64,000 bases of DNA from Marinibacterium sp. GTDB taxonomy: Bacteria > Pseudomonadota > Alphaproteobacteria > Rhodobacterales > Rhodobacteraceae. Position 1 is the first letter of the stretch; each line of letters starts with the position of its first letter. A program made the translations under genes and the position numbers. Below are positions 52,897 to 62,957 of this stretch, in pieces. Under the pieces are notes generated by a model, which saw only the letters and a list, made by a program, of their open reading frames with translations, ran no database searches and was not told the DNA's origin. Where the stretch lies: positions 1-64,000 of the forward strand of contig JAOXSC010000195.1 of NCBI GenBank assembly GCA_025800215.1, given 5' to 3'.

Positions 52897-54264
52897 ATGA
52901 AGACCCTCTTCGCAGGCCTTGTCGCCACAACCGCACTTCTCAGCCCGGCCTATGCCGAGCTGCTGGAACTGGAAAAAGATGAACTGACCTTTGGCTTTAT
53001 CAAACTGACAGACATGGCGCCCCTCGCCGTGGCTTATGAGAACGGCTATTTCCTGGATGAAGGCCTGTTCGTGACGCTTGAAGCGCAGGCCAACTGGAAG
53101 GTGCTGCTGGATGGCGTGATCGACGGCCAGCTGGACGGCGCGCATATGCTGGCCGGTCAGCCGCTGGCGGCCACCATCGGCTTTGGCACCGAAGCGCATA
53201 TCATCACGCCCTTTTCCATGGATCTGAACGGCAACGGCATCACCGTGTCGAACGAGATCTGGGAAAAGATGCTGCCGCATATCCCGAAAATGGATGACGG
53301 CCGTCCGCAGCACCCGATCAGCGCCGAAGCGCTGGCGCCTGTGGTCGAAGAATACACCGCCGCCGGCAAGCCCTTCAACATGGGCATGGTGTTCCCGGTG
53401 TCGACGCATAACTACGAACTGCGCTACTGGCTGGCGGCCGGTGGTCTGCATCCGGGCTATTACAGCCCCGACAACATCACCGGTCAGATCGGTGCCGATG
53501 TGCTGCTGAGTGTGACGCCGCCGCCGCAGATGCCCGCGACGCTCGAAGCCGGGACGATCTATGGCTACTGCGTGGGCGAGCCGTGGAACCAGCAGGCGGT
53601 GTTCAAGGGCATCGGCGTGCCGGTCATCACCGACTACCAGCTGTGGAAGAACAACCCCGAAAAGGTCTTTGGCATCACTGCCGAGTTTGCAGAAAAGTAC
53701 CCCAACACCACGCTGGCCGTGACCAAGGCGCTGATCCGGGCCGCGATCTGGCTGGATGAAAACGACAATGCCAACCGCCCTGAAGCGGTCGAGATCCTGA
53801 GCCGCCCCGAATATGTGGGTGCTGATTATGACGTGATCGCCAACTCGATGACCGGGTTCTTCGAATTCGAAAAGGGCGACAAGCGCGACATCCCCGATTT
53901 CAACGTGTTCTTCCGCTACAACGCCACCTACCCGTTCTATTCGGACGCCGTGTGGTATCTGACGCAGATGCGCCGCTGGGGTCAGATCGCCGAAGCCAAG
54001 CCCGACAGCTGGTATGACGAGGTCGCCAAGTCGGTTTACCGCCCCGACATCTATCTGGATGCCGCCAAGCTGGTGGTCGCCGATGGCTACGCGGACGAGG
54101 CCGATTTCCCCTGGGACAGCGATGGCTACAAGGCGCCGACCCCGTCCGGCGACATCATTGATGGCATCCCCTATGACGGCAAAGCACCCAATGCCTACCT
54201 CGAAAGCCTGCCGATCGGCCTGAAAGGCGAACAGACCGTGACCGGGGCGGGCGTCGAAGGCTGA
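52897..54264 (+). CDS. nrtA: Nitrate ABC transporter substrate-binding protein
   Basis: A 455-aa periplasmic binding protein of the NrtA/NasF/CmpA family. The signal peptide [11 protein letters not shown] is cut before ELLELEK. The binding fold is seen through [39 protein letters not shown] and [14 protein letters not shown]. It captures nitrate (or nitrite) for the permease. It is the first gene of the transport/reduction operon, downstream of the antitermination leader. The SD is weak. Confidence 0.93.
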   Translation: MKTLFAGLVATTALLSPAYAELLELEKDELTFGFIKLTDMAPLAVAYENGYFLDEGLFVTLEAQANWKVLLDGVIDGQLDGAHMLAGQPLAATIGFGTEAHIITPFSMDLNGNGITVSNEIWEKMLPHIPKMDDGRPQHPISAEALAPVVEEYTAAGKPFNMGMVFPVSTHNYELRYWLAAGGLHPGYYSPDNITGQIGADVLLSVTPPPQMPATLEAGTIYGYCVGEPWNQQAVFKGIGVPVITDYQLWKNNPEKVFGITAEFAEKYPNTTLAVTKALIRAAIWLDENDNANRPEAVEILSRPEYVGADYDVIANSMTGFFEFEKGDKRDIPDFNVFFRYNATYPFYSDAVWYLTQMRRWGQIAEAKPDSWYDEVAKSVYRPDIYLDAAKLVVADGYADEADFPWDSDGYKAPTPSGDIIDGIPYDGKAPNAYLESLPIGLKGEQTVTGAGVEG

Positions 54265-54347
54265 TCGCCTGATCCATCCCCCAAAACTGACGCGGCAGGC
54301 CGCCCCCCTGGCCCGCCGTGTCTTTCCAGCCGCCGCGAGGACATCCC

Positions 54348-55424
54348 ATGACAACCGTCGACCCCAATTTCACCGCAGGAGCCGACCGCGAAGCCCGTCG
54401 CGCGCGCCTGTTTACCCGTATCAATTCCGCCGACAAATGGTTCCAGATCCTGGGCCTGGCCTGGATCACCCCGGTGCTGCGCGCCGCGGCCGGTGACAAC
54501 CCGCGCGCCCAGATGAAGGAAATCTGGCGTCTGCTGCTGGTGCCGCTGCTGGCGATTGTCGCCTTTCTGGTGGTCTGGGGCACGCTGGCGCCCAAGGTGC
54601 AGACGTCGCTTGGGGCCGTGCCGGGCCCCGCTCAGGTCTGGCAAGAGGCGTTGAACCTGCACGAAGACGCCCGCGTCAAGGCCGAGAAGAAGGCCAAATT
54701 CGACGCCCAGGTGGCGCAGCTGAACGAGCGGCTGATTTCCCAGGGCAAAGAGCCCAAGACCCGCGCCTATACCGGCGCGCCCACCTATTACCAGCAGATC
54801 TGGACATCCATCACGACCGTGTTCTTCGGCTTTCTGATCGCCACCATCGTGGCGGTGCCGCTGGGGATCATGTCGGGCCTGTCGCCCACCGCGAATTCGG
54901 CGCTGAACCCGCTGATCCAGATCTTCAAACCGGTGTCGCCGCTGGCCTGGCTGCCGATCGTGACGATGATCGTATCGGCCACCTACACGAGCAATGACGG
55001 GCTGCTGTCGAAATCCTTCCTGATCTCGGCCATCACGGTGACGCTGTGTTCGCTGTGGCCGACGCTGATCAACACCTCGCTGGGGGTGGCGTCGATCGAC
55101 AAGGATCTGGTCAACGTGTCCAAGGTTCTCAAGATGAACACCTGGACCAAGATCACCAAGCTGGTGCTGCCTTCGGCGCTGCCGCTGATCTTTACCGGCC
55201 TGCGTCTGAGCCTGGGTGTGGGCTGGATGGTGCTGATTGCCGCCGAGATGCTGGCGCAGAACCCCGGCCTGGGCAAATTCGTCTGGGATGAATTCCAGAA
55301 CGGCTCCTCCCAGTCGCTCGCCAAGATCATCGTGGCTGTTCTCACCATCGGGATCATCGGCTTCCTGCTCGACCGGGTGATGTATGCGCTGCAATCGCTC
55401 TTTACCTTTACCAACAACCGGTGA
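54348..55424 (+). CDS. nrtB: Nitrate ABC transporter permease
   Basis: A 358-aa permease of the NrtB/SsuC/TauC class. An N-terminal cytoplasmic segment precedes the first helix ([20 protein letters not shown], about 61-80). Next is a charged insert with coiled-coil character (about 105-135) that many shorter relatives lack, and then the five-helix core with the EAA-like loop [24 protein letters not shown]. The start at 54348 (MTTVDPN) has GCGAGG upstream. The 3' end overlaps the start region of the ATPase gene. Confidence 0.92.
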   Translation: MTTVDPNFTAGADREARRARLFTRINSADKWFQILGLAWITPVLRAAAGDNPRAQMKEIWRLLLVPLLAIVAFLVVWGTLAPKVQTSLGAVPGPAQVWQEALNLHEDARVKAEKKAKFDAQVAQLNERLISQGKEPKTRAYTGAPTYYQQIWTSITTVFFGFLIATIVAVPLGIMSGLSPTANSALNPLIQIFKPVSPLAWLPIVTMIVSATYTSNDGLLSKSFLISAITVTLCSLWPTLINTSLGVASIDKDLVNVSKVLKMNTWTKITKLVLPSALPLIFTGLRLSLGVGWMVLIAAEMLAQNPGLGKFVWDEFQNGSSQSLAKIIVAVLTIGIIGFLLDRVMYALQSLFTFTNNR

Positions 55425-57115
55425 TCGCGATGTCCATGATTGATTTTCAGAACGTCTCGAAAAGCTTTGGCACCGGCACGGATGCGACCGAGGTGCTCAA
55501 GGACATCAACCTCAAGGTTGAAGAAGGTGAATTCGTGGTCCTGCTGGGGTTTTCGGGCACCGGAAAGACCACGCTGATCAACCTGATGGCCGGGATCGAA
55601 CAGCCCACAACGGGATCGGTGCGCTTCAAGGGCGCGCCGATCACCGGGCCGGGGCCCGAACGCGGGGTGATCTTTCAGAACTATTCGCTGATGCCCTGGC
55701 TGACGGTGACGGGCAATGTGCGGCTGGCGGTGGACACGGTCTTTCCGGGCCTCTCCAATGCCGAAAAATCCGAAAAGGTCGCGCATTTCGTCAAGATGGT
55801 GGGGCTGAGCCATGCCGCCAGCCGCCGCCCGGCGGAACTGTCGGGGGGGATGCGCCAGCGGGTCAATGTGGCCCGCGCGCTGGCGATGAGCCCCGAGGTG
55901 CTGCTGTTGGACGAACCGCTCAGCGCGCTTGATGCGCTGACCCGCGGCAACCTGGCCGAAGAGATCGAAAGGATCTGGGAGGCCGACAAGAAAACCTGCG
56001 TCCTGATCACCAATGACGTGGACGAAGCGATCCTGCTGGCGGACCGGATCATTCCGCTGAACCCCGACGGCACGCTGGGCACCGAATTCAAGGTCGACAT
56101 CCCGCGCCCGCGCGACCGGACGGCGATGAACCATGATGAAACTTTCAAGGATCTGCGCGGTCAGGTGACAAAGTACCTGATGGATGTCGGGATCGAAGCC
56201 AAGGTCGACGGCAGCAAGATCCTGCCCGATGTGACCCCGATCCACGGTGTGCCCACCGCCGTCAAAGAGGCGCAGAAAGGTCTGATCGAAGAACGCTTTC
56301 TGGATTTCAGCCAGCTGCACAAGGTCTATCCGACGCCCAAGGGTCCGCTGACCGTGGTCGAAGATTTCAACCTCAAGCTCGACCGGGGCGAATTCATTTC
56401 GCTGATCGGGCATTCGGGCTGTGGCAAATCCACGGTGCTAACCATGGCGGCGGGGCTGAATGCGATCTCGAAAGGGGCGATCAAGCTGGATGGCCGCCAT
56501 GTGGAAGGCGCCGATCCTGAACGCGCCGTGGTGTTCCAGTCGCCATCGCTGTTTCCCTGGCTGACCGCGCGCGAAAACGTCGCCGTGGGGGTTGAACGTG
56601 TCTATCCCAAGGCCAGCGAGGCCGAGCGGCTGGATGTGGTCGAATACTATCTTGAACGTGTGGGTCTGGCCGACGCCATGGACAAGGCTGCGGCGGATCT
56701 GTCCAACGGCATGAAACAGCGCGTGGGCATCGCGCGGGCCTTTGCCCTGTCGCCCAAGCTGCTGTTGCTGGATGAACCGTTCGGCATGCTCGACAGCCTC
56801 ACCCGGTGGGAACTGCAAGAGGTCCTGATGGAGGTCTGGTCGCGCACCAAGGTGACGGCGATCTGCGTGACCCATGACGTGGACGAAGCCATCCTTCTGG
56901 CCGACCGCGTGGTGATGATGACCAATGGTCCGCAGGCCACCATCGGCAAGATCACCAAGGTCGATCTGCCGCGCCCGCGCAGCCGCAAGGTGCTGCTGGC
57001 GCATCCCGATTACTATGCCTACCGTCAGGAGGTGCTCGATTTCCTTGAGGAATACGAGCACGGGGCCAAACCCAAGCCCAAAAACCCCACCCCCAAGGCA
57101 ATTGCGGCCGAGTGA
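55421..57115 (+). CDS. Nitrate ABC transporter, tandem fused ATPase
   Basis: A 564-aa protein with two complete NBDs joined head to tail, equivalent to NrtC plus NrtD ATPase halves without the NrtA-like domain of cyanobacterial NrtC. NBD1: Walker [10 protein letters not shown] (from 43), canonical LSGGM signature (140), but the H-loop reads LITNDVDEA (Asn198 for His). NBD2: Walker [10 protein letters not shown] (from 330), signature LSNGM (427), H-loop VTHDVDEA with His485. One consensus and one degenerate ATP site are expected. GTG at 55421 overlaps the permease stop; ATGs at 55430 and 55436 are alternatives. Confidence 0.9.
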   Translation: MIAMSMIDFQNVSKSFGTGTDATEVLKDINLKVEEGEFVVLLGFSGTGKTTLINLMAGIEQPTTGSVRFKGAPITGPGPERGVIFQNYSLMPWLTVTGNVRLAVDTVFPGLSNAEKSEKVAHFVKMVGLSHAASRRPAELSGGMRQRVNVARALAMSPEVLLLDEPLSALDALTRGNLAEEIERIWEADKKTCVLITNDVDEAILLADRIIPLNPDGTLGTEFKVDIPRPRDRTAMNHDETFKDLRGQVTKYLMDVGIEAKVDGSKILPDVTPIHGVPTAVKEAQKGLIEERFLDFSQLHKVYPTPKGPLTVVEDFNLKLDRGEFISLIGHSGCGKSTVLTMAAGLNAISKGAIKLDGRHVEGADPERAVVFQSPSLFPWLTARENVAVGVERVYPKASEAERLDVVEYYLERVGLADAMDKAAADLSNGMKQRVGIARAFALSPKLLLLDEPFGMLDSLTRWELQEVLMEVWSRTKVTAICVTHDVDEAILLADRVVMMTNGPQATIGKITKVDLPRPRSRKVLLAHPDYYAYRQEVLDFLEEYEHGAKPKPKNPTPKAIAAE

Positions 57116-57119
57116 TCCC

Positions 57120-57542
57120 ATGACCCCAGATCAGATCACATTGGTCGAAGACAGCTTTGCCAAGGTTGTCCCCATCCGCGACCAGGCCGGGGCGCTGTTC
57201 TATCAGACGCTGTTTGACAGCGCGCCGCAGGTGAAACCGCTGTTCAAGGGCGACATCGCCGAACAGGGCGCCAAGCTGCTGACCATGCTGGGCACTGTGG
57301 TGAACGGGCTGCGCGATCTTGATCGCATCCTGCCCGTCGCGCGCCAGCTGGCGGTGGACCACGTCGCCTATGGCGTCACGGCCGAGCATTACGAACCCGT
57401 GGGCGCGGCCCTGATCCAGACGCTTGAGACGGGGCTGGGCGACGCGTTCACCCCCGATGTCCGCGAGGCCTGGATCGCCGCCTACGCAACCCTGTCCGGC
57501 GTCATGATCGACGCCGCCTATGGTGAAGGAACACCGTCATGA
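57120..57542 (+). CDS. Globin in the nitrate assimilation operon
   Basis: A 140-aa single-domain globin. A long A-E helix region (TLVEDSFAKVVPIRDQAGALFYQTLFDSAP) and the F-G region DHVAYGVTAEHYEPVGAAL place the proximal heme ligand at His81. It has no FAD/NAD reductase domain, so it is not a full flavohemoglobin. In nitrate-assimilation operons such globins are thought to detoxify nitric oxide leaking from nitrite reduction or to serve electron transfer to NirB/NasA. Its stop overlaps the nirB start by 4 bp. Confidence 0.9.
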   Translation: MTPDQITLVEDSFAKVVPIRDQAGALFYQTLFDSAPQVKPLFKGDIAEQGAKLLTMLGTVVNGLRDLDRILPVARQLAVDHVAYGVTAEHYEPVGAALIQTLETGLGDAFTPDVREAWIAAYATLSGVMIDAAYGEGTPS

Positions 57543-59977
57543 GTAGCAAGCAGAAGCTAGTGATCATCGGCGCGGGCATGGCCTCGGGCCGGATGCTCGA
57601 ACATCTGACCGATGCCGCCCCCGATGCATTCGACATCACCCTGTTCAACGCCGAACCGCGTGGCAATTACAACCGGATCATGCTCAGCCCCGTTCTGGCG
57701 GGGGATCAGAGCTATGAGGACATCGTCACCCATGATGATGCCTGGTACGCCGCGCGCGGCATCACCTGCCGGTTTGGCGAACGGGTCACCGCGATCGACC
57801 GCGCCGCCAAGGTGGTGACGGGCGAAAGCGGGCCGGTGGCGTATGACCATCTGGTCTTTGGCACCGGATCCGATCCCTTCATGATCCCGATGCCCGGGCA
57901 TGACCTGGACGGGGTGATCGCCTATCGCGATCTGGAAGACACCGAACAGATGATGGCCATGGGCGCGGGCAACCGCGTGGTGGTCATCGGTGGCGGCCTT
58001 TTGGGCCTTGAGGCGGCGGCGGGCATGGCGGCGCGGGGGGCAGATGTGACCGTGGTGCATATCATGGGCCATCTGATGGAGCGCCAGCTGGATCCCGCCG
58101 CCGGGTATCTGCTTAGAAAATCGCTGGAAGAAAAGGGCATCAAGGTTCTGCTTAACGCCAAATCGACCGAGATCGCAGGCGAAAACGGGCAGGTGCGGGC
58201 GCTGCTGCTCGAGGATGGGACGGTGCTGCCCTGCGACCTGCTGGTCATGGCCGTGGGCATCCGCCCCAGCATTGCGCTGGCGCAGGAAACGGGCCTCGCG
58301 GTGGGTCGGGGCATTCATGTGGATGACCAGATGCGCACATCCGATCCCAGCGTCTTTGCGGTGGGCGAATGTGTTGAACATGACGGGGCGGTCTTTGGCC
58401 TTGTGGCGCCGCTTTATGATCAGGCGAAGGTGCTGGCTGAAACGCTGCAGGGCCGCGACGCGGTCTACAAGCAGAAATCGCTGTCGACCAAGCTCAAGGT
58501 CACGGGGTGCGATCTGTTCAGCGCGGGTGATTTTGCCGAAGGGGACGGGCGCGAAGACATCGTGTTCCGCGACCCCGCGCGCGGGGTCTACAAGCGTCTG
58601 GTGATCGAAGGCGACCGGCTGGTGGGGGCTGTCATGTATGGCGACACCGCCGACAGCAACTGGTTCTTTGGCCTGATCCGCGATGGCGACGACGTGTCGG
58701 ACATGCGCGAGACGCTGATCTTTGGCCCCGCCTTTCAGGGAGGGGGTGCCGCGGACCCTCTGTCAGCCGTTGCAGCATTGCCGCCTGAGGCGGAAATTTG
58801 CGGCTGCAACGGCGTTTGCAAATCCACCATCACCGATGCCATCGCGGCAGGGGCCACCGATCTGGGCGCGATCCGCGCCGAAACCAAGGCCAGCGCGTCC
58901 TGCGGCACCTGCACCGGGCTGGTGGAACAGCTGCTGCAGGTCAGCCTGGGCGATGCGTTTCAAATGCCCACCGAACAGCCGATCTGCGGCTGTTGCGACC
59001 TGACCCACGAAGATGTGCGGCGACTGATCAAGTCCCAGGCGCTGAAAAGCCAGGAAGCTGTCTGGCAGGAGCTGGGCTGGAAAACCGTCAATGGCTGCCA
59101 TGTCTGCCGCCCGGCGGTGAATTTCTACCTGCTGGTCGACTGGCCGCTGGACTATCGCGACGATCCTCAAAGCCGGTTTGTCAACGAACGCAAACACGCC
59201 AATATCCAGAAGGATGGCACATTCAGCGTGGTGCCGCGCATGTGGGGCGGGATCACCACCCCAGATGAGCTGCGCGCCATCGCCGACGCCGCCGACAAGT
59301 ATCAGGTGCCCACCGTCAAGGTGACCGGCGGCCAGCGCATCGACCTGCTGGGCGTCAAGGGCGAGGATCTGCCGTTCATCTGGGCCGATCTCAACAAGGC
59401 GGGGATGGTGTCGGGCCATGCCTATTCCAAAGGGCTGCGCACGGTGAAAACCTGCGTTGGCACCGATCACTGCCGCTTTGGCACCCAGGACAGCACCGGG
59501 CTTGGCATCAAGCTCGAGCAGGTGCTCTGGGGATCGTGGACGCCGCATAAGCTCAAGCTGGCGGTGTCGGGCTGCCCGCGCAACTGCGCCGAAGCGACCT
59601 GCAAGGATATCGGGGTGGTCTGCGTGGACAGCGGCTATCAGATCTCGATCGGTGGCGCGGCTGGCATGGATGTCAAGGAAACCGAACTGCTGGTTCAGGT
59701 CGCCACCGAAGAGGAAGCGATCGAAGTCGTGATGGCCGTCACTCAGGCCTATCGCGAAGGGGCCAAATATCTCGACCGTCTGTACAAATGGATGGCCAAG
59801 GTGGGGCTCGACTGGATCAAGGACACGCTGGTCGATGATCTGGAAAACCGCCGCGCCCATGCCGAACGGTTCGAACTTAGCCAGTCCATCTATCGCACCG
59901 ACCCCTGGGCCGAACACGCCAAGCAGGCCCAACGCTACCAACCCCTGAGCGATCTGACGCTGGAGGCCGCGGAATGA
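57539..59977 (+). CDS. nirB: Assimilatory nitrite reductase, large subunit
   Basis: An 812-aa NAD(P)H-dependent siroheme nitrite reductase converting nitrite to ammonium. The N-terminal FAD/NAD domains (VIIGAGMASGRM; VVIGGGLLGLEAAAGMAARG) precede two BFD-type [2Fe-2S] regions (CGCNGVC near 421-427 with CGTC later; CGCCDLTHEDV near 483). The C-terminal ferredoxin-sulfite/nitrite reductase repeat carries the siroheme-[4Fe-4S] ligands Cys639, Cys645, Cys679 and Cys683 (CVGTDHC...GCPRNC). All cofactor cysteines are intact. It overlaps the globin upstream and nirD downstream. Confidence 0.96.
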   Translation: MSSKQKLVIIGAGMASGRMLEHLTDAAPDAFDITLFNAEPRGNYNRIMLSPVLAGDQSYEDIVTHDDAWYAARGITCRFGERVTAIDRAAKVVTGESGPVAYDHLVFGTGSDPFMIPMPGHDLDGVIAYRDLEDTEQMMAMGAGNRVVVIGGGLLGLEAAAGMAARGADVTVVHIMGHLMERQLDPAAGYLLRKSLEEKGIKVLLNAKSTEIAGENGQVRALLLEDGTVLPCDLLVMAVGIRPSIALAQETGLAVGRGIHVDDQMRTSDPSVFAVGECVEHDGAVFGLVAPLYDQAKVLAETLQGRDAVYKQKSLSTKLKVTGCDLFSAGDFAEGDGREDIVFRDPARGVYKRLVIEGDRLVGAVMYGDTADSNWFFGLIRDGDDVSDMRETLIFGPAFQGGGAADPLSAVAALPPEAEICGCNGVCKSTITDAIAAGATDLGAIRAETKASASCGTCTGLVEQLLQVSLGDAFQMPTEQPICGCCDLTHEDVRRLIKSQALKSQEAVWQELGWKTVNGCHVCRPAVNFYLLVDWPLDYRDDPQSRFVNERKHANIQKDGTFSVVPRMWGGITTPDELRAIADAADKYQVPTVKVTGGQRIDLLGVKGEDLPFIWADLNKAGMVSGHAYSKGLRTVKTCVGTDHCRFGTQDSTGLGIKLEQVLWGSWTPHKLKLAVSGCPRNCAEATCKDIGVVCVDSGYQISIGGAAGMDVKETELLVQVATEEEAIEVVMAVTQAYREGAKYLDRLYKWMAKVGLDWIKDTLVDDLENRRAHAERFELSQSIYRTDPWAEHAKQAQRYQPLSDLTLEAAE

Positions 59978-60306
59978 GCTGGATTGATATCGGAGCCCTT
60001 GATGATGTGCCCCTGCGCGGGGCGCGGCTGGTCAAGACGCGGGTAGGCTGTGTTGCGGTGTTCCGCACCGCCGAGGCCGAGGTCTTTGCCGCCTCGAACA
60101 CCTGTCCGCACAAGAACGGGCCGCTCTCGGAAGGCATCATTCACGGCCAGTCGGTGACCTGCCCGCTGCACAACTGGGTGTTCGATCTGAACACCGGCGA
60201 AGCGCAGGGGGCCGATGACGGGCGCATCGCGACCTATCCGGTGCGCATCGACGGTGGGCGGATCCTGCTGGACGCGGCATCGCTCGATCAACGGAGCGCC
60301 GCCTGA
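59974..60306 (+). CDS. nirD: Nitrite reductase small subunit, Rieske-type
   Basis: A 110-aa Rieske-fold partner of NirB. The cluster motif CPHKNG...TCPLHNW retains both Cys and both His ligands, so it can hold a [2Fe-2S] centre; the E. coli NirD lacks these ligands. It starts in the nirB stop (ATGA) and overlaps the nasA start by 1 bp (TGATG). It probably passes electrons within the NirBD complex. Confidence 0.93.
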   Translation: MSWIDIGALDDVPLRGARLVKTRVGCVAVFRTAEAEVFAASNTCPHKNGPLSEGIIHGQSVTCPLHNWVFDLNTGEAQGADDGRIATYPVRIDGGRILLDAASLDQRSAA

Positions 60307-62957
60307 TGGACGGTGCGGGCCTTGCACAATCGGCCGGGCAAACTGCTGCAGTCTGCTCGACCTGCCCCTATTGCGGGGTTGGCTGTGGCGTTCTGCTGTC
60401 GCCCGACGGGTCCGGCGGGCTTGAGGTGCGCGGCGACGCGGCCCACCCGGCCAATGCCGGGCGGCTGTGTTCCAAAGGCTCGGCCCTGGGCGAAACCGTG
60501 GGGTTGGCGCAGCGCCTGCTGGCCCCGCGTGTGGACGGGCATGACGTCAGCTGGGACAGCGCGTTGCAGACCGTGGCTGACCGGTTCCGCGCCACCATTG
60601 CCGAACACGGGCCCGACAGCGTGGCCTTTTATGTCTCGGGCCAGCTGCTGACCGAAGACTATTACGTGGCCAACAAGCTGATGAAAGGGTTCATGGGCTC
60701 GGCCAATATCGACACCAATTCGCGGCTTTGCATGGCGTCATCGGTGGCCGGGCACAAGCGCGCCTTTGGCACCGATACGGTGCCGGGCACCTATGAAGAC
60801 CTTGATGAGGCCGATCTGGTGGTGCTGGTGGGCTCGAACCTGGCGTGGTGCCATCCGGTGCTCTATCAGCGGCTGATCGCGGCGCGCAAGGCGCGCGGCA
60901 CCCGCATCGTGGTGATCGACCCGCGCCGCACCGCAAGCTGCGATCAGGCCGATCTGCATCTGGCGTTGGCGCCGGGATCGGATGTGGCGCTGTTCAACCA
61001 CCTGCTGGCTGAAATTGATCGCGCCGGGGCGGTGGATGCGGGCTATCTGGCGCATACCACGGGCTTTGCCGACGCGCTTGACACCGCACGCGCCGATGAT
61101 CTTGGCGTGACCGGGCTGGATCCGCAGGATGTTGCGGATTTTTGCAAGCTCTGGATCGGCACCGAAAAGGTCGTGACGATCTACAGCCAGGGGGTGAACC
61201 AGTCGTCTTCGGGCAGTGACAAGGTCAATGCGATCCTCAATTGCCACCTGGCCACGGGGCGCATCGGCACGCCGGGCTGCGGGCCGCTGTCGGTCACCGG
61301 CCAGCCCAATGCCATGGGCGGGCGCGAAGTTGGCGGGCTGGCCAACATGCTGGCCTGCCATCTGGATCTGGAAAACCCCGATCACCGGCTGGCGGTGCAG
61401 GATTTCTGGCAGGCGCCCACGGTGCCGGATGCGCCGGGGCTCAAGGCGGTGGACATGTTCCGCGCGGTGGGCGACGGGCGGATCAAGGCGCTCTGGATCA
61501 TCCATACCAACCCGGCGGTGTCGATGCCCGATGCCGATGCGGTGCGCGATGCCATTGCCGGGTGCGACTTTACCGTGGTGTCGGACATCACCGACCGGAC
61601 CGATACCGCCCAGCTGGCCGATGTGCTGCTGCCGGCCAGTGGCTGGGGCGAAAAGGACGGCACGGTCACCAATTCCGATCGCACCATCAGCCGTCAGCGC
61701 GCCGCGCTGCCTGCCCCCGGACAGGCCCGCCCCGACTGGCAGATCCTGGCCGAGGTCGGCCAGCGCATGGGATGGGCGGCGGCCTTTGACTATTCCAGCC
61801 CGGTCGAGATCTTTCGCGAATATGCCGCGCTGTCGGGTGTTGCGGGGCGGTTCGGGCGCGACTTTGACATTTCGGGCCTCTCGGATCTGGGCGCGGCAGA
61901 CTATGATCGCCTGCAGCCCGCGCGCTGGCCGATCACCGCCACACGGCGGGGCGGCCGGTTCTTTGCCGAGGGCGGGTTTTACCACGCCGACGGCAAGGCG
62001 CGGCTGCTGCCGGTCAGCTGGCGCCCGCCTGCGGCGCGCACCGGGCCGCGCTATCCCTTCCGTTTGAACACGGGCCGGTTGCGCGATCAGTGGCACACGA
62101 TGACCCGCACCGGGCTGTCGCCGCGCCTGTCGGCGCATCTGGCCGAGCCGTTTCTGGATCTCAACCCGGTGGATGCCGACGGGCTGGGGATCGGGGCGGC
62201 GGATCTGGTGCAGGTCGACAGCCCCGTGGGCCGCGCCATCCTGCGCGCCCGCATCACCGATGACACCCGGCCCGGAGATGTCTTTGCCCCCATCCACTGG
62301 ACGGCGCAGACCGCGCCCTCAGCGCGCATCGACGCGGTGGTCGAAGCGGCCACGGACCCGGTATCGGGCCAGCCCGAAAGCAAGGCCTCCGTCGTGCGGG
62401 TCAGCCGGTTTGACGCGGCCTGGTACGGGTTTGCCGTGTCCGAAGCCGCGTTCACGCCCGATGCCGACTATTGGGCGCTCAGCCCCACGCGGCGGGGCTA
62501 TCGCGCCGAACTGGCGGGCCGCGCCGGCGTTGCGGATTGGGAAAAGGCCGCGCGCGATCTGTTCAACCTGCCGCAGGCCGAGGTGACCAAGGTCGAAGAT
62601 CCCGCACGCGGGGTGGCGCGTCTGGCGTTTCGCGTGGATGGGCGGCTGGTGGCGGCGCTGTTTGTCTCGCCCCAACCGGTGGCGGTGGCGCGCGACTATG
62701 TTGCGGGTCTGCCCGAGGTGCCTGCGCTTGGTCTCTTGTCAGGGCGCACCCCGGCCGATACCCCCGATCCTGGGCCGGTTCTGTGCTCGTGTTTTGATGT
62801 GGGGGTGAACACCATTCTTGAGGCGATCGAAAGCCAGGGGCTGCTGAGCGTGGACGCCATCGGCGCCGCGCTGCAGGCGGGCACCAATTGCGGATCCTGC
62901 CGCCCCGAGCTGGCCACGCTTCTGGCCAGTGCAGTGCGTCGCGAGGCGGCGGAATGA
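60306..62957 (+). CDS. nasA: Assimilatory nitrate reductase, molybdenum subunit
   Basis: An 883-aa bis-MGD molybdoenzyme reducing nitrate to nitrite. The N-terminal [4Fe-4S] site is CPYCGVGC with the upstream Cys20 and a fourth Cys in GRLCSKG. Next are molybdopterin domains (VAFYVSGQLLTEDYYVANKL; the segment around GHKRAFGTDTVPG) and the C-terminal molydopterin-binding domain. At the very C-terminus a BFD-like [2Fe-2S] domain is fused (LCSCFDVGVNTI...GTNCGSCRPEL), as in NasA of nitrate-assimilating bacteria. Tail and start overlaps with neighbours show tight operon coupling. Confidence 0.95.
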   Translation: MDGAGLAQSAGQTAAVCSTCPYCGVGCGVLLSPDGSGGLEVRGDAAHPANAGRLCSKGSALGETVGLAQRLLAPRVDGHDVSWDSALQTVADRFRATIAEHGPDSVAFYVSGQLLTEDYYVANKLMKGFMGSANIDTNSRLCMASSVAGHKRAFGTDTVPGTYEDLDEADLVVLVGSNLAWCHPVLYQRLIAARKARGTRIVVIDPRRTASCDQADLHLALAPGSDVALFNHLLAEIDRAGAVDAGYLAHTTGFADALDTARADDLGVTGLDPQDVADFCKLWIGTEKVVTIYSQGVNQSSSGSDKVNAILNCHLATGRIGTPGCGPLSVTGQPNAMGGREVGGLANMLACHLDLENPDHRLAVQDFWQAPTVPDAPGLKAVDMFRAVGDGRIKALWIIHTNPAVSMPDADAVRDAIAGCDFTVVSDITDRTDTAQLADVLLPASGWGEKDGTVTNSDRTISRQRAALPAPGQARPDWQILAEVGQRMGWAAAFDYSSPVEIFREYAALSGVAGRFGRDFDISGLSDLGAADYDRLQPARWPITATRRGGRFFAEGGFYHADGKARLLPVSWRPPAARTGPRYPFRLNTGRLRDQWHTMTRTGLSPRLSAHLAEPFLDLNPVDADGLGIGAADLVQVDSPVGRAILRARITDDTRPGDVFAPIHWTAQTAPSARIDAVVEAATDPVSGQPESKASVVRVSRFDAAWYGFAVSEAAFTPDADYWALSPTRRGYRAELAGRAGVADWEKAARDLFNLPQAEVTKVEDPARGVARLAFRVDGRLVAALFVSPQPVAVARDYVAGLPEVPALGLLSGRTPADTPDPGPVLCSCFDVGVNTILEAIESQGLLSVDAIGAALQAGTNCGSCRPELATLLASAVRREAAE

